A stretch of DNA of 64,000 bases from JAWAAW01 sp964353335 (lineage in GTDB: Archaea > Nanobdellota > Nanobdellia > Woesearchaeales > ARS49), in NCBI GenBank assembly GCA_964353335.1, contig CAYGVI010000002.1:105473-169472 (forward strand). Direction: 5' to 3'. Positions 32,589-41,221 of the stretch are shown in pieces (the first letter of the stretch is position 1; every line of letters starts with the position of its first letter). Below the pieces are notes generated by a model that was not told the origin of the DNA, made no database searches, and saw nothing but the letters and a program-made list of their open reading frames with translations. The translations under genes and the position numbers were made by a program.

Positions 32589-35036
32589 TCAAAAGAACTT
32601 CGACAGGTTGCTCTGCTCTTTGCCAGAGAAGTAGTCTGCAATCTTTATCCCAAAGACGTCAAATATCCTTTCAACTCCTGGAATGACCTGGTTGTCAACA
32701 TAATAATCACCGTCGTATTCCTCCTGTGAGGTTTCCTCCTGCAGTTTTACCTTGTCGCGGATTTTTCCCTTGCCTTTTACAACCACATAACGTATCATTA
32801 CTCCAGGGCCGACCTGCTGTCCCAATGCCTGCATCCTTTGCGCTGCTGCAACATGCGGTCCTGTGTTTTCGTAATCTGCAATGTCCTTGCTTAATGCGGT
32901 GTGAATCGCGACTGCTGAAAGCGGGCACTTGTTCTGCTTAAGGTCTTCAACCACTTTCTTGACATATTCAAGCGCCTCTTCCGGCTTTTTTGTTGATAAT
33001 AAGAGCTCAAGAACTTTTTTCTGGGTTTCTCTCGCAATCGGGCTCCAGTTCCTGCGCACAGTCTCAAAGCCCACAATCTTCAATTGCCCTTTCTGGTTTA
33101 TCATTGCATATTTTTTCTTTGCCCCTGCCTCGCTGGCCTTGACAGAGACAAAAAGTCCTGCAGGATAATATGCTTCAAACTCAAGCTCCATTGGCTTGGG
33201 CAAAGTGCTGTTTATCCTTTCAACAAAAGCCCTGACATCATCCTGTGTCTTCTCGCCGAGCCCTAAAAACACAGAGTCAGTGTCAGAATAGAGCACTGCA
33301 TAGCCTTCTTTCTTTGCATTGTCAATCACGCCGTGTATGTACTGCCTTTCCCACGCTGTTGTGCTTTCTGCGCATTCAATGCAATACCACCTGGCGACAG
33401 AAAACGCGAGATAGCCGTAGAATGAGTTTGCCAAATCCTTTAATGCCCAGCTTCTCGCGTGCAATAACTGGTCTTTGTCTCCTTTTCGCAAAATATCCTT
33501 GATTCTCGCGCGCCTTGTAATCAAATCCTCAATTATTCCGCTGACAAAGCCTTTTCTTTTTTGGCAGTACCAGAATGTCCCGCGGTCTGTCTTTATTTGC
33601 GGAGCGTCAGGGCAGCAGGAGCAGTTTCTCATTCCTGGGGAAATGTTATGCGAGGCAATAATTGTCGGATAAAGCGACCTGTAGTCGCAAACTGCAATCT
33701 TTTCGTACAATCCCGGCTTTGGCTCGTAAACAAATGCCCCTTTTATCCTGTCGTGGAACCTTTTTGCCTGCTCGTGGTAGCCTGGTTTGTTCGGCGCAAT
33801 CTCATCCAAAGGATATGCCTGCCTCATCGCGAACCATTCAACCAGCTGGGAAAATCCCATCCTATTGATGTCATACGGCAATTGCCCAACTATTTTGACC
33901 ATTTCAATCAGGTTTGGCATTGTCAGCTGCGCAAGCTCATAAGTCAGCTCAGCGTCCTGCAGGTTATACTCTGTGAACTCCTTTAGCAACTTGCTGTCGC
34001 CGGAATCCCACGCGCCAGCGAGCTTTTCAATTTCGACAGGATGCTTTCCTTTGCCCAATAATTCCTTTGCGACAGCATCCAATGTGAATACGTCAGTCTC
34101 CATCACTTTCACAAGCAGTTTCCTGACAATCCTGAGTATGTCAATGTGGGCTATGCCTGTGATTTTTGCTGTGGTTTTAGCCCTTCCCTCAATCCTTAAT
34201 TCAGAATAGTCAAGCCCAAGCTCCATTGGAATCCTGTTTTTCGTAGCCCGAACGCGGATGTAAGGCAGGTCAAAGCCGTCAGAGTAATACCCTGCGAGGA
34301 TATCTGGCTTGTATTCCTGCACAAGGTCTGCGAACCTGTCAAGCACGTCTGCCTCTGATGGCAAAAACTCAACATAAGGCGCAGGATTGTCAAACTTTTT
34401 CCACGTCAATACTTTTTTGAACTTGTCGCCTGCGAGCCCAATCATCAGTATCGGGTGCTTGTCAGCTGTCACGTGCTTGCCGTCAGGGTTGTATGTCTCA
34501 ATGTCAATTGTCAAAACCCTTGGCTTTGCAAACGTTGCCTCTCCTGCCTGCTCTATTTTTGAAGCGCGAATTGCAGGAACCCTCATTTTTTCCATTGCCT
34601 GCTCGCCTTCTGCTGTCACAAGAGTCATCGGCGTTATTCCCTTGTCAATCATGTACCGCCTTACAAAAGGAATGTCATATTCATGTATGGCGCGGACTCC
34701 TGGAATGTTGCGAACTTCGTCTTTCAGCTCAGCCACTGCCTTGGGGATGTTTGTGAAAACCTTTAGCGCGCTTACAGGCTGCTCAAGAAATTTCTTTTGC
34801 ACAGGCTCCACGCGCACAATTGAGTAAGTGTCCTCGTGCTGCATCTTCCTGAGCTTGAGCAAATCCTGAGTCGGGTCCTGGCCCTGCGATGGAATCACGT
34901 AGAAGTACGGCTCAATGTGCGGGTCAATGACGCAAACCTGCTCTCCTGCAATTGTCCTGCCAAATAGGTAAATCTGCGCCTTGCCATTAACGACCTGATA
35001 AGTCGCGTCAACAGGATAGAACTGCACCGTGACCAT
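32589..35036 (-). CDS. Family-B DNA polymerase
   Basis: 815 residues. 3'-5' exonuclease motif LTIDIETYNPDG, polymerase motifs YRSLYPTII, LANSFYGYLAF and YSDTDSV with catalytic acids, and a C-terminal PCNA-binding box (QSNLSKFF). A full replicative-type archaeal PolB without intein. Cys pairs (CSCCPDAP and WYCQKR) insert near the palm, as in some archaeal PolBs. Leaderless: TATA (CTTTATAAACC) is 26 bp before the ATG. Confidence 0.95.
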   Translation of the reverse strand: MVTVQFYPVDATYQVVNGKAQIYLFGRTIAGEQVCVIDPHIEPYFYVIPSQGQDPTQDLLKLRKMQHEDTYSIVRVEPVQKKFLEQPVSALKVFTNIPKAVAELKDEVRNIPGVRAIHEYDIPFVRRYMIDKGITPMTLVTAEGEQAMEKMRVPAIRASKIEQAGEATFAKPRVLTIDIETYNPDGKHVTADKHPILMIGLAGDKFKKVLTWKKFDNPAPYVEFLPSEADVLDRFADLVQEYKPDILAGYYSDGFDLPYIRVRATKNRIPMELGLDYSELRIEGRAKTTAKITGIAHIDILRIVRKLLVKVMETDVFTLDAVAKELLGKGKHPVEIEKLAGAWDSGDSKLLKEFTEYNLQDAELTYELAQLTMPNLIEMVKIVGQLPYDINRMGFSQLVEWFAMRQAYPLDEIAPNKPGYHEQAKRFHDRIKGAFVYEPKPGLYEKIAVCDYRSLYPTIIASHNISPGMRNCSCCPDAPQIKTDRGTFWYCQKRKGFVSGIIEDLITRRARIKDILRKGDKDQLLHARSWALKDLANSFYGYLAFSVARWYCIECAESTTAWERQYIHGVIDNAKKEGYAVLYSDTDSVFLGLGEKTQDDVRAFVERINSTLPKPMELEFEAYYPAGLFVSVKASEAGAKKKYAMINQKGQLKIVGFETVRRNWSPIARETQKKVLELLLSTKKPEEALEYVKKVVEDLKQNKCPLSAVAIHTALSKDIADYENTGPHVAAAQRMQALGQQVGPGVMIRYVVVKGKGKIRDKVKLQEETSQEEYDGDYYVDNQVIPGVERIFDVFGIKIADYFSGKEQSNLSKFF

Positions 35037-35068
35037 TGCAATAAAGACGAGAAGCTGGTTTATAAAGG

Positions 35069-35461
35069 TTATTCAGTGTTTGCCCGCGCTATTCTTTCCG
35101 CGAGCGAGATTATCCTGTCCCTGAGCACATTGATGTCATAAGGTTTTTTGATAAAGTATGCCCCAAGCCCCTTTGCAACATTTTCGTAGTGTTCTGGAAA
35201 GCACGACATCATCACAAATGTTGTTTTTCCTTTTGGATTTCTTATCCTGTACTCCCTGACCACCTCATACCCTGCGAGAAAGGGCATTTGCGTATCAAGC
35301 AGGGTTATTGCGGGATTGTGCTCAAGCAGCGCCTCAAGCGCTTCATTGCCGTCTCCTGCCTCAATGACTACTGACACGCAGCTTAGTTTTCTCACAATTT
35401 CAACAGTGACCATGCGCGTTGACTGATAGTCCTCTGCGACAAGAACAGTAATCCCCACCAT
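35069..35461 (-). CDS. CheY-like response regulator
   Basis: 130 residues, single receiver domain with intact phosphorylation site: VLVAEDY, acceptor Asp in LLDTQMPFL, Ser in VMMSCFP and Lys in FIKKPYD. No output domain. TTTTTTAAACC about 26 bp upstream makes it leaderless with its own promoter. It is not closely linked to chemotaxis genes in this window. Confidence 0.85.
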   Translation of the reverse strand: MVGITVLVAEDYQSTRMVTVEIVRKLSCVSVVIEAGDGNEALEALLEHNPAITLLDTQMPFLAGYEVVREYRIRNPKGKTTFVMMSCFPEHYENVAKGLGAYFIKKPYDINVLRDRIISLAERIARANTE

Positions 35462-35493
35462 AAAGAACAGCTTAGAACGCGTGGTTTAAAAAA

Positions 35494-35901
35494 TTACTTC
35501 TTTTCTTCCTTTTTCTCTTCTTTTGGCTTTGGCTCAGGCATTGGCAATGGTGTTGCGCCTGCCTTTGTGACTTTGAGGTTTATCTGGGTTATCTTGGGAT
35601 GGATTGTGTTTCCGCACACAGTCTTCCTGACACGGATTCCCTTTGCGATTTTCTTCAACCCAACGCCCTCAACAGCGAGAATTTTCTTCCTACCTACACC
35701 CTGAATGTCCTTTCTCATAGGGAAGCCGGCATAGTCAGAGCCGCCTGTAATCTCGAATTCATAGCCTGTGAAGCCGATTGCCTCGCCAGTTACCTTGTCG
35801 CCGACCTTCTTTCCAAGGAATGAGTTGGCATCTGGCTCTGCAACTTCCTTTTGCAGGCATTTGCCCTCCTTTGTGCCGATTACAAGCTTGAAACTTACCA
35901 T
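35494..35901 (-). CDS. rps6e: Ribosomal protein S6e
   Basis: About 135 residues. S6e core with VSFKLVIGTKEGK, KKVGDKVTGEAIGF, GGSDYAGFPMRKDI, and RVRKTVCGNTIHPKITQINLKV (in parts). The C-terminus adds a Pro/Lys/Glu tail. ATG 35901 is 26 bp from TTTATAAAC. Small-subunit protein in archaea and eukaryotes. Confidence 0.93.
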   Translation of the reverse strand: MVSFKLVIGTKEGKCLQKEVAEPDANSFLGKKVGDKVTGEAIGFTGYEFEITGGSDYAGFPMRKDIQGVGRKKILAVEGVGLKKIAKGIRVRKTVCGNTIHPKITQINLKVTKAGATPLPMPEPKPKEEKKEEKK

Positions 35902-36002
35902 GATGTCCAAAAATCGAGAAGGTGTTTATAAATGTTATTATTCACCAAGAGTCATTGGATTCTGCGCAGATTAAAAAAGAACCAGCGATACCAACGCGAT
36001 GA

Positions 36003-36317
36003 ATGAAAGAAACCCGCGCGGCAAAATACGGAAGAAACCTTGCAGTCTGGGTAAATCACACCATTCACGCCATTCCTGCGGAAAAAAGGACGCATTACAG
36101 GTCAAGGTTCGTGCAAGAAATTAGAAAATACTCCTTTGAGCCAAAAAGAAAAGACGCAAAGCCAAATTCAGGCTGCACTTACGAGCTCAGGAGCATAGAA
36201 CACTGCAATGTCTCAAATCCCTGGGACCTTGCAAAGCTTGTGAAAGAAGGTATTCACCTGATGTACCAGAAAAACACTGCCAAAAGAGTGATTGATTCAT
36301 TGCTTGAGAACATCTGA
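36003..36317 (+). CDS. Hypothetical protein
   Basis: 104 residues, basic, mostly helical (RSRFVQEIRKYSFEPKRKD, LAKLVKEGIHLMYQKN). Not recognised. A TTAAAAAAG element about 26-30 bp upstream supports the start. Tail-to-tail with the Pth2 gene, directly abutting. Confidence 0.5.
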   Translation: MKETRAAKYGRNLAVWVNHTIHAIPAEKRTHYRSRFVQEIRKYSFEPKRKDAKPNSGCTYELRSIEHCNVSNPWDLAKLVKEGIHLMYQKNTAKRVIDSLLENI

Positions 36318-36668
36318 TTAAGAAATTAACTGCAAACTTCCTGTCACCGTATCAATCTTTTCTTCCTTGTCAGGACCTATGCCCAGGCAGGTGGCTGTTC
36401 CAGGGGCAACCTGTGTGTGCCCTGCGTCAACAATCAATGCAACAACCAAGCCCGCGTCTTCTGCCTTTCTTTTGTACTCGAGAAGCTCTTTCAAATCAGC
36501 AACTTTCAAGACAACTTTTTTCATTCCCTGCGCGCGCCAGGCATCACGGTCATCAGCGTGCGACTTCAAAAGCGACTCAACAGAGGCATGGCTGACCTGC
36601 GCTGCCATTTTTCCCTTTGTCAGCTTCAAATCATGCCTGACAAGGATGACCTGCTTGTATTCGCTCAT
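36318..36668 (-). CDS. pth2: Peptidyl-tRNA hydrolase Pth2
   Basis: 116 residues, the size of archaeal Pth2. Signatures: VILVRHDLKLTKGKMAAQVSHAS and LIVDAGHTQVAPGTATCLGIGP (shown in part). It releases amino acids or peptides from stalled peptidyl-tRNA. Start ATG 36668, 26 bp from TTTTATAC; the longer frame to 36749 runs through the promoter. Confidence 0.95.
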   Translation of the reverse strand: MSEYKQVILVRHDLKLTKGKMAAQVSHASVESLLKSHADDRDAWRAQGMKKVVLKVADLKELLEYKRKAEDAGLVVALIVDAGHTQVAPGTATCLGIGPDKEEKIDTVTGSLQLIS

Positions 36669-36699
36669 AACAAAAATTCTCTTAAAGAAGTATAAAAGC

Positions 36700-37008
36700 T
36701 TATTGCCTGTCAAGACGCACACTAATGCGATTAAGTTCCTTGTTGACATGCGAAAATTCTGATTCCGTACTCTTTGTGAACTGCCTAAATTCGCCGCGAA
36801 GCTCCCGAAGTTCCCCCACTATTTTGAAAAGAACAACGACAATGCCCCATATCGCGGTCAAACCAAATGAAAATACCATGATAAGAATCTGGTCAGATGT
36901 TGGGCTATGACCTGTAATCTTTAGCAGAAGCCAGTAAATAAGAAGGATTCCGAGCGCATAAAATAAAATCTTTGATACAATGCCGCTCATACGCCAGAAA
37001 TCCATCAT
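36700..37008 (-). CDS. Two-helix membrane protein with coiled coil
   Basis: About 102 residues: two transmembrane helices (about 9-29 and 39-62), then a coiled coil (VGELRELRGEFRQFTK and following) ending RISVRLDRQ. Its ATG at 37008 overlaps the stop of the 38-residue gene upstream as ATGA, so the two are translated together. No family recognised. Confidence 0.6.
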   Translation of the reverse strand: MMDFWRMSGIVSKILFYALGILLIYWLLLKITGHSPTSDQILIMVFSFGLTAIWGIVVVLFKIVGELRELRGEFRQFTKSTESEFSHVNKELNRISVRLDRQ

Positions 37009-37121
37009 GTGCCTCCGCGAAAAAGCCAGACGAGCATCAGCATAAGTACGACCCACAACATTACAATCATGCCATAATCAACAGGATTTTCCAGCCACGC
37101 AACAATCTTTTTGAACTCCAT
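37005..37121 (-). CDS. 38-residue membrane protein
   Basis: Reads MEFKKIVAWLENPVDYG, then a hydrophobic helix rich in Met/Leu/Val and a short basic end (WLFRGGT). It is preceded by a TATA box (GAATATAAAC, 37144-37153) at 26 bp and overlaps the next gene as ATGA, both good signs of a real tiny gene. Function unknown. Confidence 0.65.
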   Translation of the reverse strand: MEFKKIVAWLENPVDYGMIVMLWVVLMLMLVWLFRGGT

Positions 37122-37165
37122 AAAGTATCACAAAGTGGCTCTTGTTTATATTCTTTTTGTAAAGA

Positions 37166-37184
37166 TTTCCGACGATATCGGAAA
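37166..37184. promoter_or_regulatory. Palindrome upstream of small membrane operon
   Basis: TTTCCGA (37166-37172) and TCGGAAA (37178-37184) around a 5-bp spacer make a perfect inverted repeat. It lies about 13 bp upstream of the TATA box for 37121-36700, where an activator would bind, and is followed by a further GTTTCCGG. Confidence 0.5.
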
Positions 37185-37202
37185 GTTTCCGGATGTCAAA
37201 AA

Positions 37203-37694
37203 TCAGTAAAGAATGCCCACAACAACCCTGTCAATCTGCGAGAACCTCACTGGGAATGGGTCTTGCTCTGCATTATTGTCGCCCTTTGTTATGAAATAAT
37301 CGCCGTTTTCATCAGTTCCTTTGCCGATAACGCGGTGTATTATCACACGGCTGTCAATCCGGTAAGAGACAATGTCACCAACCTGTATCTCGCCTGCTGA
37401 CTTTGGAATCACCTGCAGTGCGTGCGCGCTCGGTCCAAGCACAGGAAGCATTGAGCCTGTTGCTGAGAAGTTTGCCCACACCAGTCCGCGGACATCAATT
37501 ATTGCCCTGTCAGAGTACACCTCTATCTGCTCCTTGTGGATTCTGTCCAAAGGCATCATTCCTGTTGGAGACTCAGAAGAAAGCGCGTATTCCTCGCGCG
37601 GCTGCAATTGCTCAAGAAGCAGGAAGGCAGTGGCGCCAAAGAGTATTATGGCTATCAAAAGCACAATAAATGCCAGCCTTCTCACCACTCCCAC
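37203..37694 (-). CDS. Archaeal-type signal peptidase I
   Basis: 163 residues. One N-terminal membrane helix, then the S26B catalytic set: Ser in SATGSMLPVL, His in VIIHRVIGKG (the archaeal replacement for Lys) and a downstream Asp region YFITKGDNN. It removes signal peptides from exported proteins outside the membrane. It starts with GTG at 37694; a TATA box (TTATATAC) is about 26 bp upstream. Confidence 0.9.
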   Translation of the reverse strand: MGVVRRLAFIVLLIAIILFGATAFLLLEQLQPREEYALSSESPTGMMPLDRIHKEQIEVYSDRAIIDVRGLVWANFSATGSMLPVLGPSAHALQVIPKSAGEIQVGDIVSYRIDSRVIIHRVIGKGTDENGDYFITKGDNNAEQDPFPVRFSQIDRVVVGILY

Positions 37695-37724
37695 AATTTC
37701 ATCAATTAAAGAACTCGTATATAA

Positions 37725-39620
37725 TCATTTCTTTTCAGAGATTTCCTGTTTCATGCGGGCAAGGAACTCGTCAATCTTTTTCTCGCCTTCGACCTTGTTT
37801 TCCCGCGTCCTGACATTGATTGAGTTGTTTTCCTTTTCCTTTCCGCCGACAACAATTATGTAGTTTATCTTGTCAAGCTCTGCGTTCCTGATTTTCTTGT
37901 TCAGGGTTTCCTGTGTTTCATCAACTTCAATGCGGATTCCTGCCTTTTGATAATTTGCTCCAATTGAGCGCGCGTAGTCAATGAATGCTTCTGCGACTGG
38001 AATCACGCGGACCTGCACAGGGCTGAGCCACAATGGGAATTTTCCTGCGAAATGCTCTGTGATAACTCCAATAAAGCGCTCCATTGAGCCGACAATTGCG
38101 CGGTGAATCATCACAGGTGTCTTCAAAGTGTTGTCAGGAGCCATGTATTTCAGTTCAAAGCGCAATGGCATCTGGAAGTCAAGCTGTATTGTGGCGCACT
38201 GCCAGTCGCGGTTAAGCGCGTCCTTGACATCAAAGTCAATCTTTGGCCCGTAAAACGCGCCTTCGCCCGGCTTAATCTCATATTTCATTCCCGAGTCGTC
38301 AAGCGCCTTCTTCAATGCAGCTTCTGCCTGCTCCCAGAGCTTTGGTTCTCCCATTGCCCCTTCTGGCTTTGTGCTGAGTTTTGCTTTATATTCCATTTTG
38401 AAAACGTCCTTGTACATGAATTTGACAAAGTCAAGCAAATCCTTTATCTCTGCCTGTATCTGCTCAGGTGCGCAGTAAATGTGCGCGTCATCCTGGCTCA
38501 TTTTCCTCACGCGCGTCATTCCGCCAAGCGCGCCTCGGATTTCATTCCTGTGCAGGCAGCAGAAGTCTGCAATCCTCAAAGGCAATTCACGGTAAGAGTG
38601 GTTTTTCAGCTGGTAAATCAGGCAGTGCGACGGGCAGTTCATGGGTTTCAGGGAGAAATCCTCGCCGTCAACTTTCATGAGGAACATGTTGTCCTTGTAG
38701 TGCTCCCAGTGGCCGCTTTTCTCCCACAATGCCTTGTTGAACATCTGGGGCGTTATGACTTCCTGGTATCCGCGCTTTTTGTATTCCTCGCGGATAAAGC
38801 TCTGCAGTTCATTGTATATTATTGTCCCTTTTGCAAGCATAAAAGGCGAGCCAGGGCTCCATTCATGGAACATAAACAGCTCCAAATCCTTTCCAATCTT
38901 TCTGTGGTCGCGCATTTCAAGCTCTTTGAGGAATGCGAGGTGCTTTTTCAGGAAGTCATCATTTGGAAATGCAGTGCCGTAAACCCTTGTCAACTGCTTG
39001 TTCTTCTGGTCTCCGCGCCAGAACGCTGACGCAATGTTCATCAGCTTCATTGCCTTCACAAAGCCGGTGTCAGGAACATGGGGCCCTTCGCAAAGGTCAA
39101 GGAAGCCAGGGCCCATTGTGTAAACAGTGAGCTTTTTTCCGCCTGACGCAAACTCATTTGCCATTTCTATCTTGTAAGGGTTCTTTGCGAAAAGCTTTTT
39201 TATTTCATCAAGACTCATTTCCTTTCGCTCGATTGGAATCTTCTTTGTTGAGATTTCCTGCATTTTCTTTTCTATCTTCTCAAAGTCAGTGGCTGAAATC
39301 TTCAAATTGTCAAAATCGTAATAGAAGCCGTCCTCAACAGCAGGTCCGATTGTGTTTAATGCGTCAGGATACAGTTCCTTGATTGCGTAAGCGAAAATGT
39401 GCGCTGCAGTGTGCCAGAAAATCTCCTTTCCCTCTTTGTCATCAAACATCAGGAGCTGTATTTCAGCATCCTTGTCAACAACTGCAGAAAGGTCCTTTAG
39501 CTCGCCATTGACTTTCATTGCAAGGGCTTTTCCCTCGCGCTTTGCATCCTTGACTATCTCAAGCCCTGTTACAGGCTGGTCATACTGCTTTTTCTTGCCA
39601 TTCACTACAACAGACGGCAT
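37725..39620 (-). CDS. thrS: Threonyl-tRNA synthetase, bacterial type
   Basis: About 631 residues. TGS domain (about 1-60), second additional editing-type domain with HTAAHIFAYAI, class II catalytic core (MNCPSHCLIYQ, RNEIRGALGGMTRVR, FYGPKIDFDV, GSMERFIGVI) and anticodon-binding end (PVQVRVIPVAEAF). This is the bacterial-type enzyme rather than the archaeal-only N-terminal editing type. Start ATG 39620 is set by a TATA box 26 bp upstream and by the TGS start MPSVVVNG. Confidence 0.95.
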   Translation of the reverse strand: MPSVVVNGKKKQYDQPVTGLEIVKDAKREGKALAMKVNGELKDLSAVVDKDAEIQLLMFDDKEGKEIFWHTAAHIFAYAIKELYPDALNTIGPAVEDGFYYDFDNLKISATDFEKIEKKMQEISTKKIPIERKEMSLDEIKKLFAKNPYKIEMANEFASGGKKLTVYTMGPGFLDLCEGPHVPDTGFVKAMKLMNIASAFWRGDQKNKQLTRVYGTAFPNDDFLKKHLAFLKELEMRDHRKIGKDLELFMFHEWSPGSPFMLAKGTIIYNELQSFIREEYKKRGYQEVITPQMFNKALWEKSGHWEHYKDNMFLMKVDGEDFSLKPMNCPSHCLIYQLKNHSYRELPLRIADFCCLHRNEIRGALGGMTRVRKMSQDDAHIYCAPEQIQAEIKDLLDFVKFMYKDVFKMEYKAKLSTKPEGAMGEPKLWEQAEAALKKALDDSGMKYEIKPGEGAFYGPKIDFDVKDALNRDWQCATIQLDFQMPLRFELKYMAPDNTLKTPVMIHRAIVGSMERFIGVITEHFAGKFPLWLSPVQVRVIPVAEAFIDYARSIGANYQKAGIRIEVDETQETLNKKIRNAELDKINYIIVVGGKEKENNSINVRTRENKVEGEKKIDEFLARMKQEISEKK

Positions 39621-39704
39621 AACCCCTGCGTTTTGAAGTGGTGTATAAAAAACTAACTGTCCCGAAAGCTTTTTAAAGAGGCCCCTGTGTTTGATAGTTA
39701 TTCT

Positions 39705-39741
39705 GGATATCCACGTGATGTCCAAAGTAGGCCGCAAGGCC
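39705..39741 (+). promoter_or_regulatory. Two hairpins in the S19e leader
   Basis: The S19e promoter TATA is near 39670, so its leader is about 60 nt. It holds GGATATC/GATGTCC (7 bp, one wobble, loop CACGT) and GGCC/GGCC with a GCAA tetraloop, just before an AGAGGG ribosome-binding site. A candidate control element for ribosomal protein autoregulation. Confidence 0.4.
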
Positions 39742-39757
39742 ATCGTAGAGGGAAACA

Positions 39758-40456
39758 ATGGGTATATACGAAATTCCAAAGACAGAGCTCATTGAAAGGG
39801 CGTCAAAGGAACTGCAGAAAGTCACAGCCATACAGCCGCCGCAGTGGTCAATTTTTGTCAAGACAGGAATGTCAAAGCAAAGACAGCCGGCAAGGGATGA
39901 CTGGTGGTTTGTCCGCGCAGCAGCAATCCTGAGAAGGCTCAGCGATGTTGAAGGTCCTATCGGAGTGCAAAAGCTCCGCACGATTTACGGCGGCAAGAAA
40001 AACTGCGGCCACGCACCTGAGCGGTTCTACCCGGGCTCAGGAAACATTTTGAGAAAAGTTCTCCAGCAGCTTGAGAAAGCGGGATTCGCAAAGAAGATTG
40101 ACAAAGGCCTTCACAAGGGCCGCGCAATAACCCCCCAAGGGCTCTCGTTCCTCGGCAAGATTGCAGACGCATACATGAAGGAAAAGAACATTGTCCTTCC
40201 AAAGAATCCAGGCGGAGAACTCAATATCACAGAGCTTCCAAAGGAGAAGCCTGCAAAGAAAGCGCGCGTAAGGAAGAAAGTTTCACCTGAAGAAGGCGAA
40301 GCACCTGTTGAAAGCGCTCCGGCTGAAGGTGCGCCAGCTGCGCCAGTTGAGGCAGCGCCAAAGAGAAAGCGCGCGCCAAGGAAAAAAATTGAAACTCAGG
40401 CGGTTTTGCCGGCGCCGGAAGCGGCTCCTGCAACTGACGCTCCAAAGAGTGAATGA
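39758..40456 (+). CDS. rps19e: Ribosomal protein S19e with long tail
   Basis: 232 residues. S19e core in about 1-150 (QPPQWSIFVKTGMSKQRQPA, DDWWFVRAAAILRRL, CGHAPERFYPGSGNILRK). The last 80 residues are an Ala/Pro/Glu/Lys tail with KRKRAPRKK blocks, absent from normal S19e. It starts the S19e-L39e-L31e group with leader hairpins upstream. Confidence 0.92.
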   Translation: MGIYEIPKTELIERASKELQKVTAIQPPQWSIFVKTGMSKQRQPARDDWWFVRAAAILRRLSDVEGPIGVQKLRTIYGGKKNCGHAPERFYPGSGNILRKVLQQLEKAGFAKKIDKGLHKGRAITPQGLSFLGKIADAYMKEKNIVLPKNPGGELNITELPKEKPAKKARVRKKVSPEEGEAPVESAPAEGAPAAPVEAAPKRKRAPRKKIETQAVLPAPEAAPATDAPKSE

Positions 40457-40458
40457 AC

Positions 40459-40632
40459 ATGGGACCACACAGGCATCCTGCAAGGAAAAAGCGTTTGGCA
40501 AAGAGGGGAAGGCAGACCAGATGGGCTCCTTTCTGGACAGTGCCAAAGAAATACGGCAAAGGGCGCAGAGTCCACCCTGGCAGGCACACATTTGTCAAGC
40601 GCGCGTGGCACAGGCAGAAGTTAAAGGTCTAA
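40459..40632 (+). CDS. rpl39e: Ribosomal protein L39e
   Basis: 57 residues, basic: starts MGPHRHPARKKRLAKRGRQT, has WAPFWTVPKK and ends RAWHRQKLKV, matching L39e, which lines the peptide exit tunnel. Slightly longer at the N-terminus than usual. It was missed by length cut-offs. It lies 2 bp after S19e and 1 bp before L31e. Confidence 0.9.
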   Translation: MGPHRHPARKKRLAKRGRQTRWAPFWTVPKKYGKGRRVHPGRHTFVKRAWHRQKLKV

Positions 40633-40633
40633 A

Positions 40634-41188
40634 ATGGCAAACATTGAACGCACTTACACAATACCCTTGCGCAGGGAATGGCTGAAATCAGTCAAGTACA
40701 AGCGCGCGAAAAAGGCAGTGCGAGCCATACGCGAGTTCCTGATGCGCCACATGAAAGTTGAGGAAATGGACAACATAAAGCTCGGCAAATACCTCAACCT
40801 GATTCTCTGGAGCCACGGCATCAAGAATCCTCCTTCAAGGGTCAAGGTCAATGTTATAAAGGACGACAAGGGCATTGTAAGGGCTGAAATTGTCGGCGCT
40901 CCTGTTGAGAAAAAGAAAGAGGAAAAGCCAAAGAAAGGCGCAAAGCCAGGCGAGAAGAAGCCTGAAGCGCCTGCACGAGCAGGGGCGAGTGCAGACCAGC
41001 CGACGAAGTCGGCGCTGCCTGAAAAGAAAGCTGAGCCTGCAAAACCGGCAGAGGCAAAGCCAGCTGAAGCCAAGCCTGTTGCTCCAAAGCCTGCAGTTCC
41101 AAAAGCGCCTTCTGCGCCACAGCCTGTGCCTGTAAAACCTGCACCGATGCCTGCACCAAAGCAGCAGACCGGGCAGATTATTAGGTAA
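40634..41188 (+). CDS. rpl31e: Ribosomal protein L31e with long tail
   Basis: 184 residues. L31e core in about 1-90 (ERTYTIPLRREWLKS, KRAKKAVRAIREFLMRHMK, KLGKYLNLILWSHGIKNPPSR). A 90-residue Ala/Pro/Lys/Glu tail follows (PAEAKPAEAKPVAPKPAVPK), again unlike standard L31e. Confidence 0.92.
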   Translation: MANIERTYTIPLRREWLKSVKYKRAKKAVRAIREFLMRHMKVEEMDNIKLGKYLNLILWSHGIKNPPSRVKVNVIKDDKGIVRAEIVGAPVEKKKEEKPKKGAKPGEKKPEAPARAGASADQPTKSALPEKKAEPAKPAEAKPAEAKPVAPKPAVPKAPSAPQPVPVKPAPMPAPKQQTGQIIR

Positions 41189-41221
41189 CTATTTATACCC
41201 CTTTTCTGGTGGTGTTCTCCA

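Noticed and set aside
32589..35036. Intein in PolB
   Set aside because: Motifs follow in normal spacing and there is no extra block; the protein has standard length.
39718..39790. Short frame MSKVGRKAIVEGN before S19e
   Set aside because: It stops soon after, overlaps the S19e start and has no promoter of its own; the hairpins are a better reading of this stretch.
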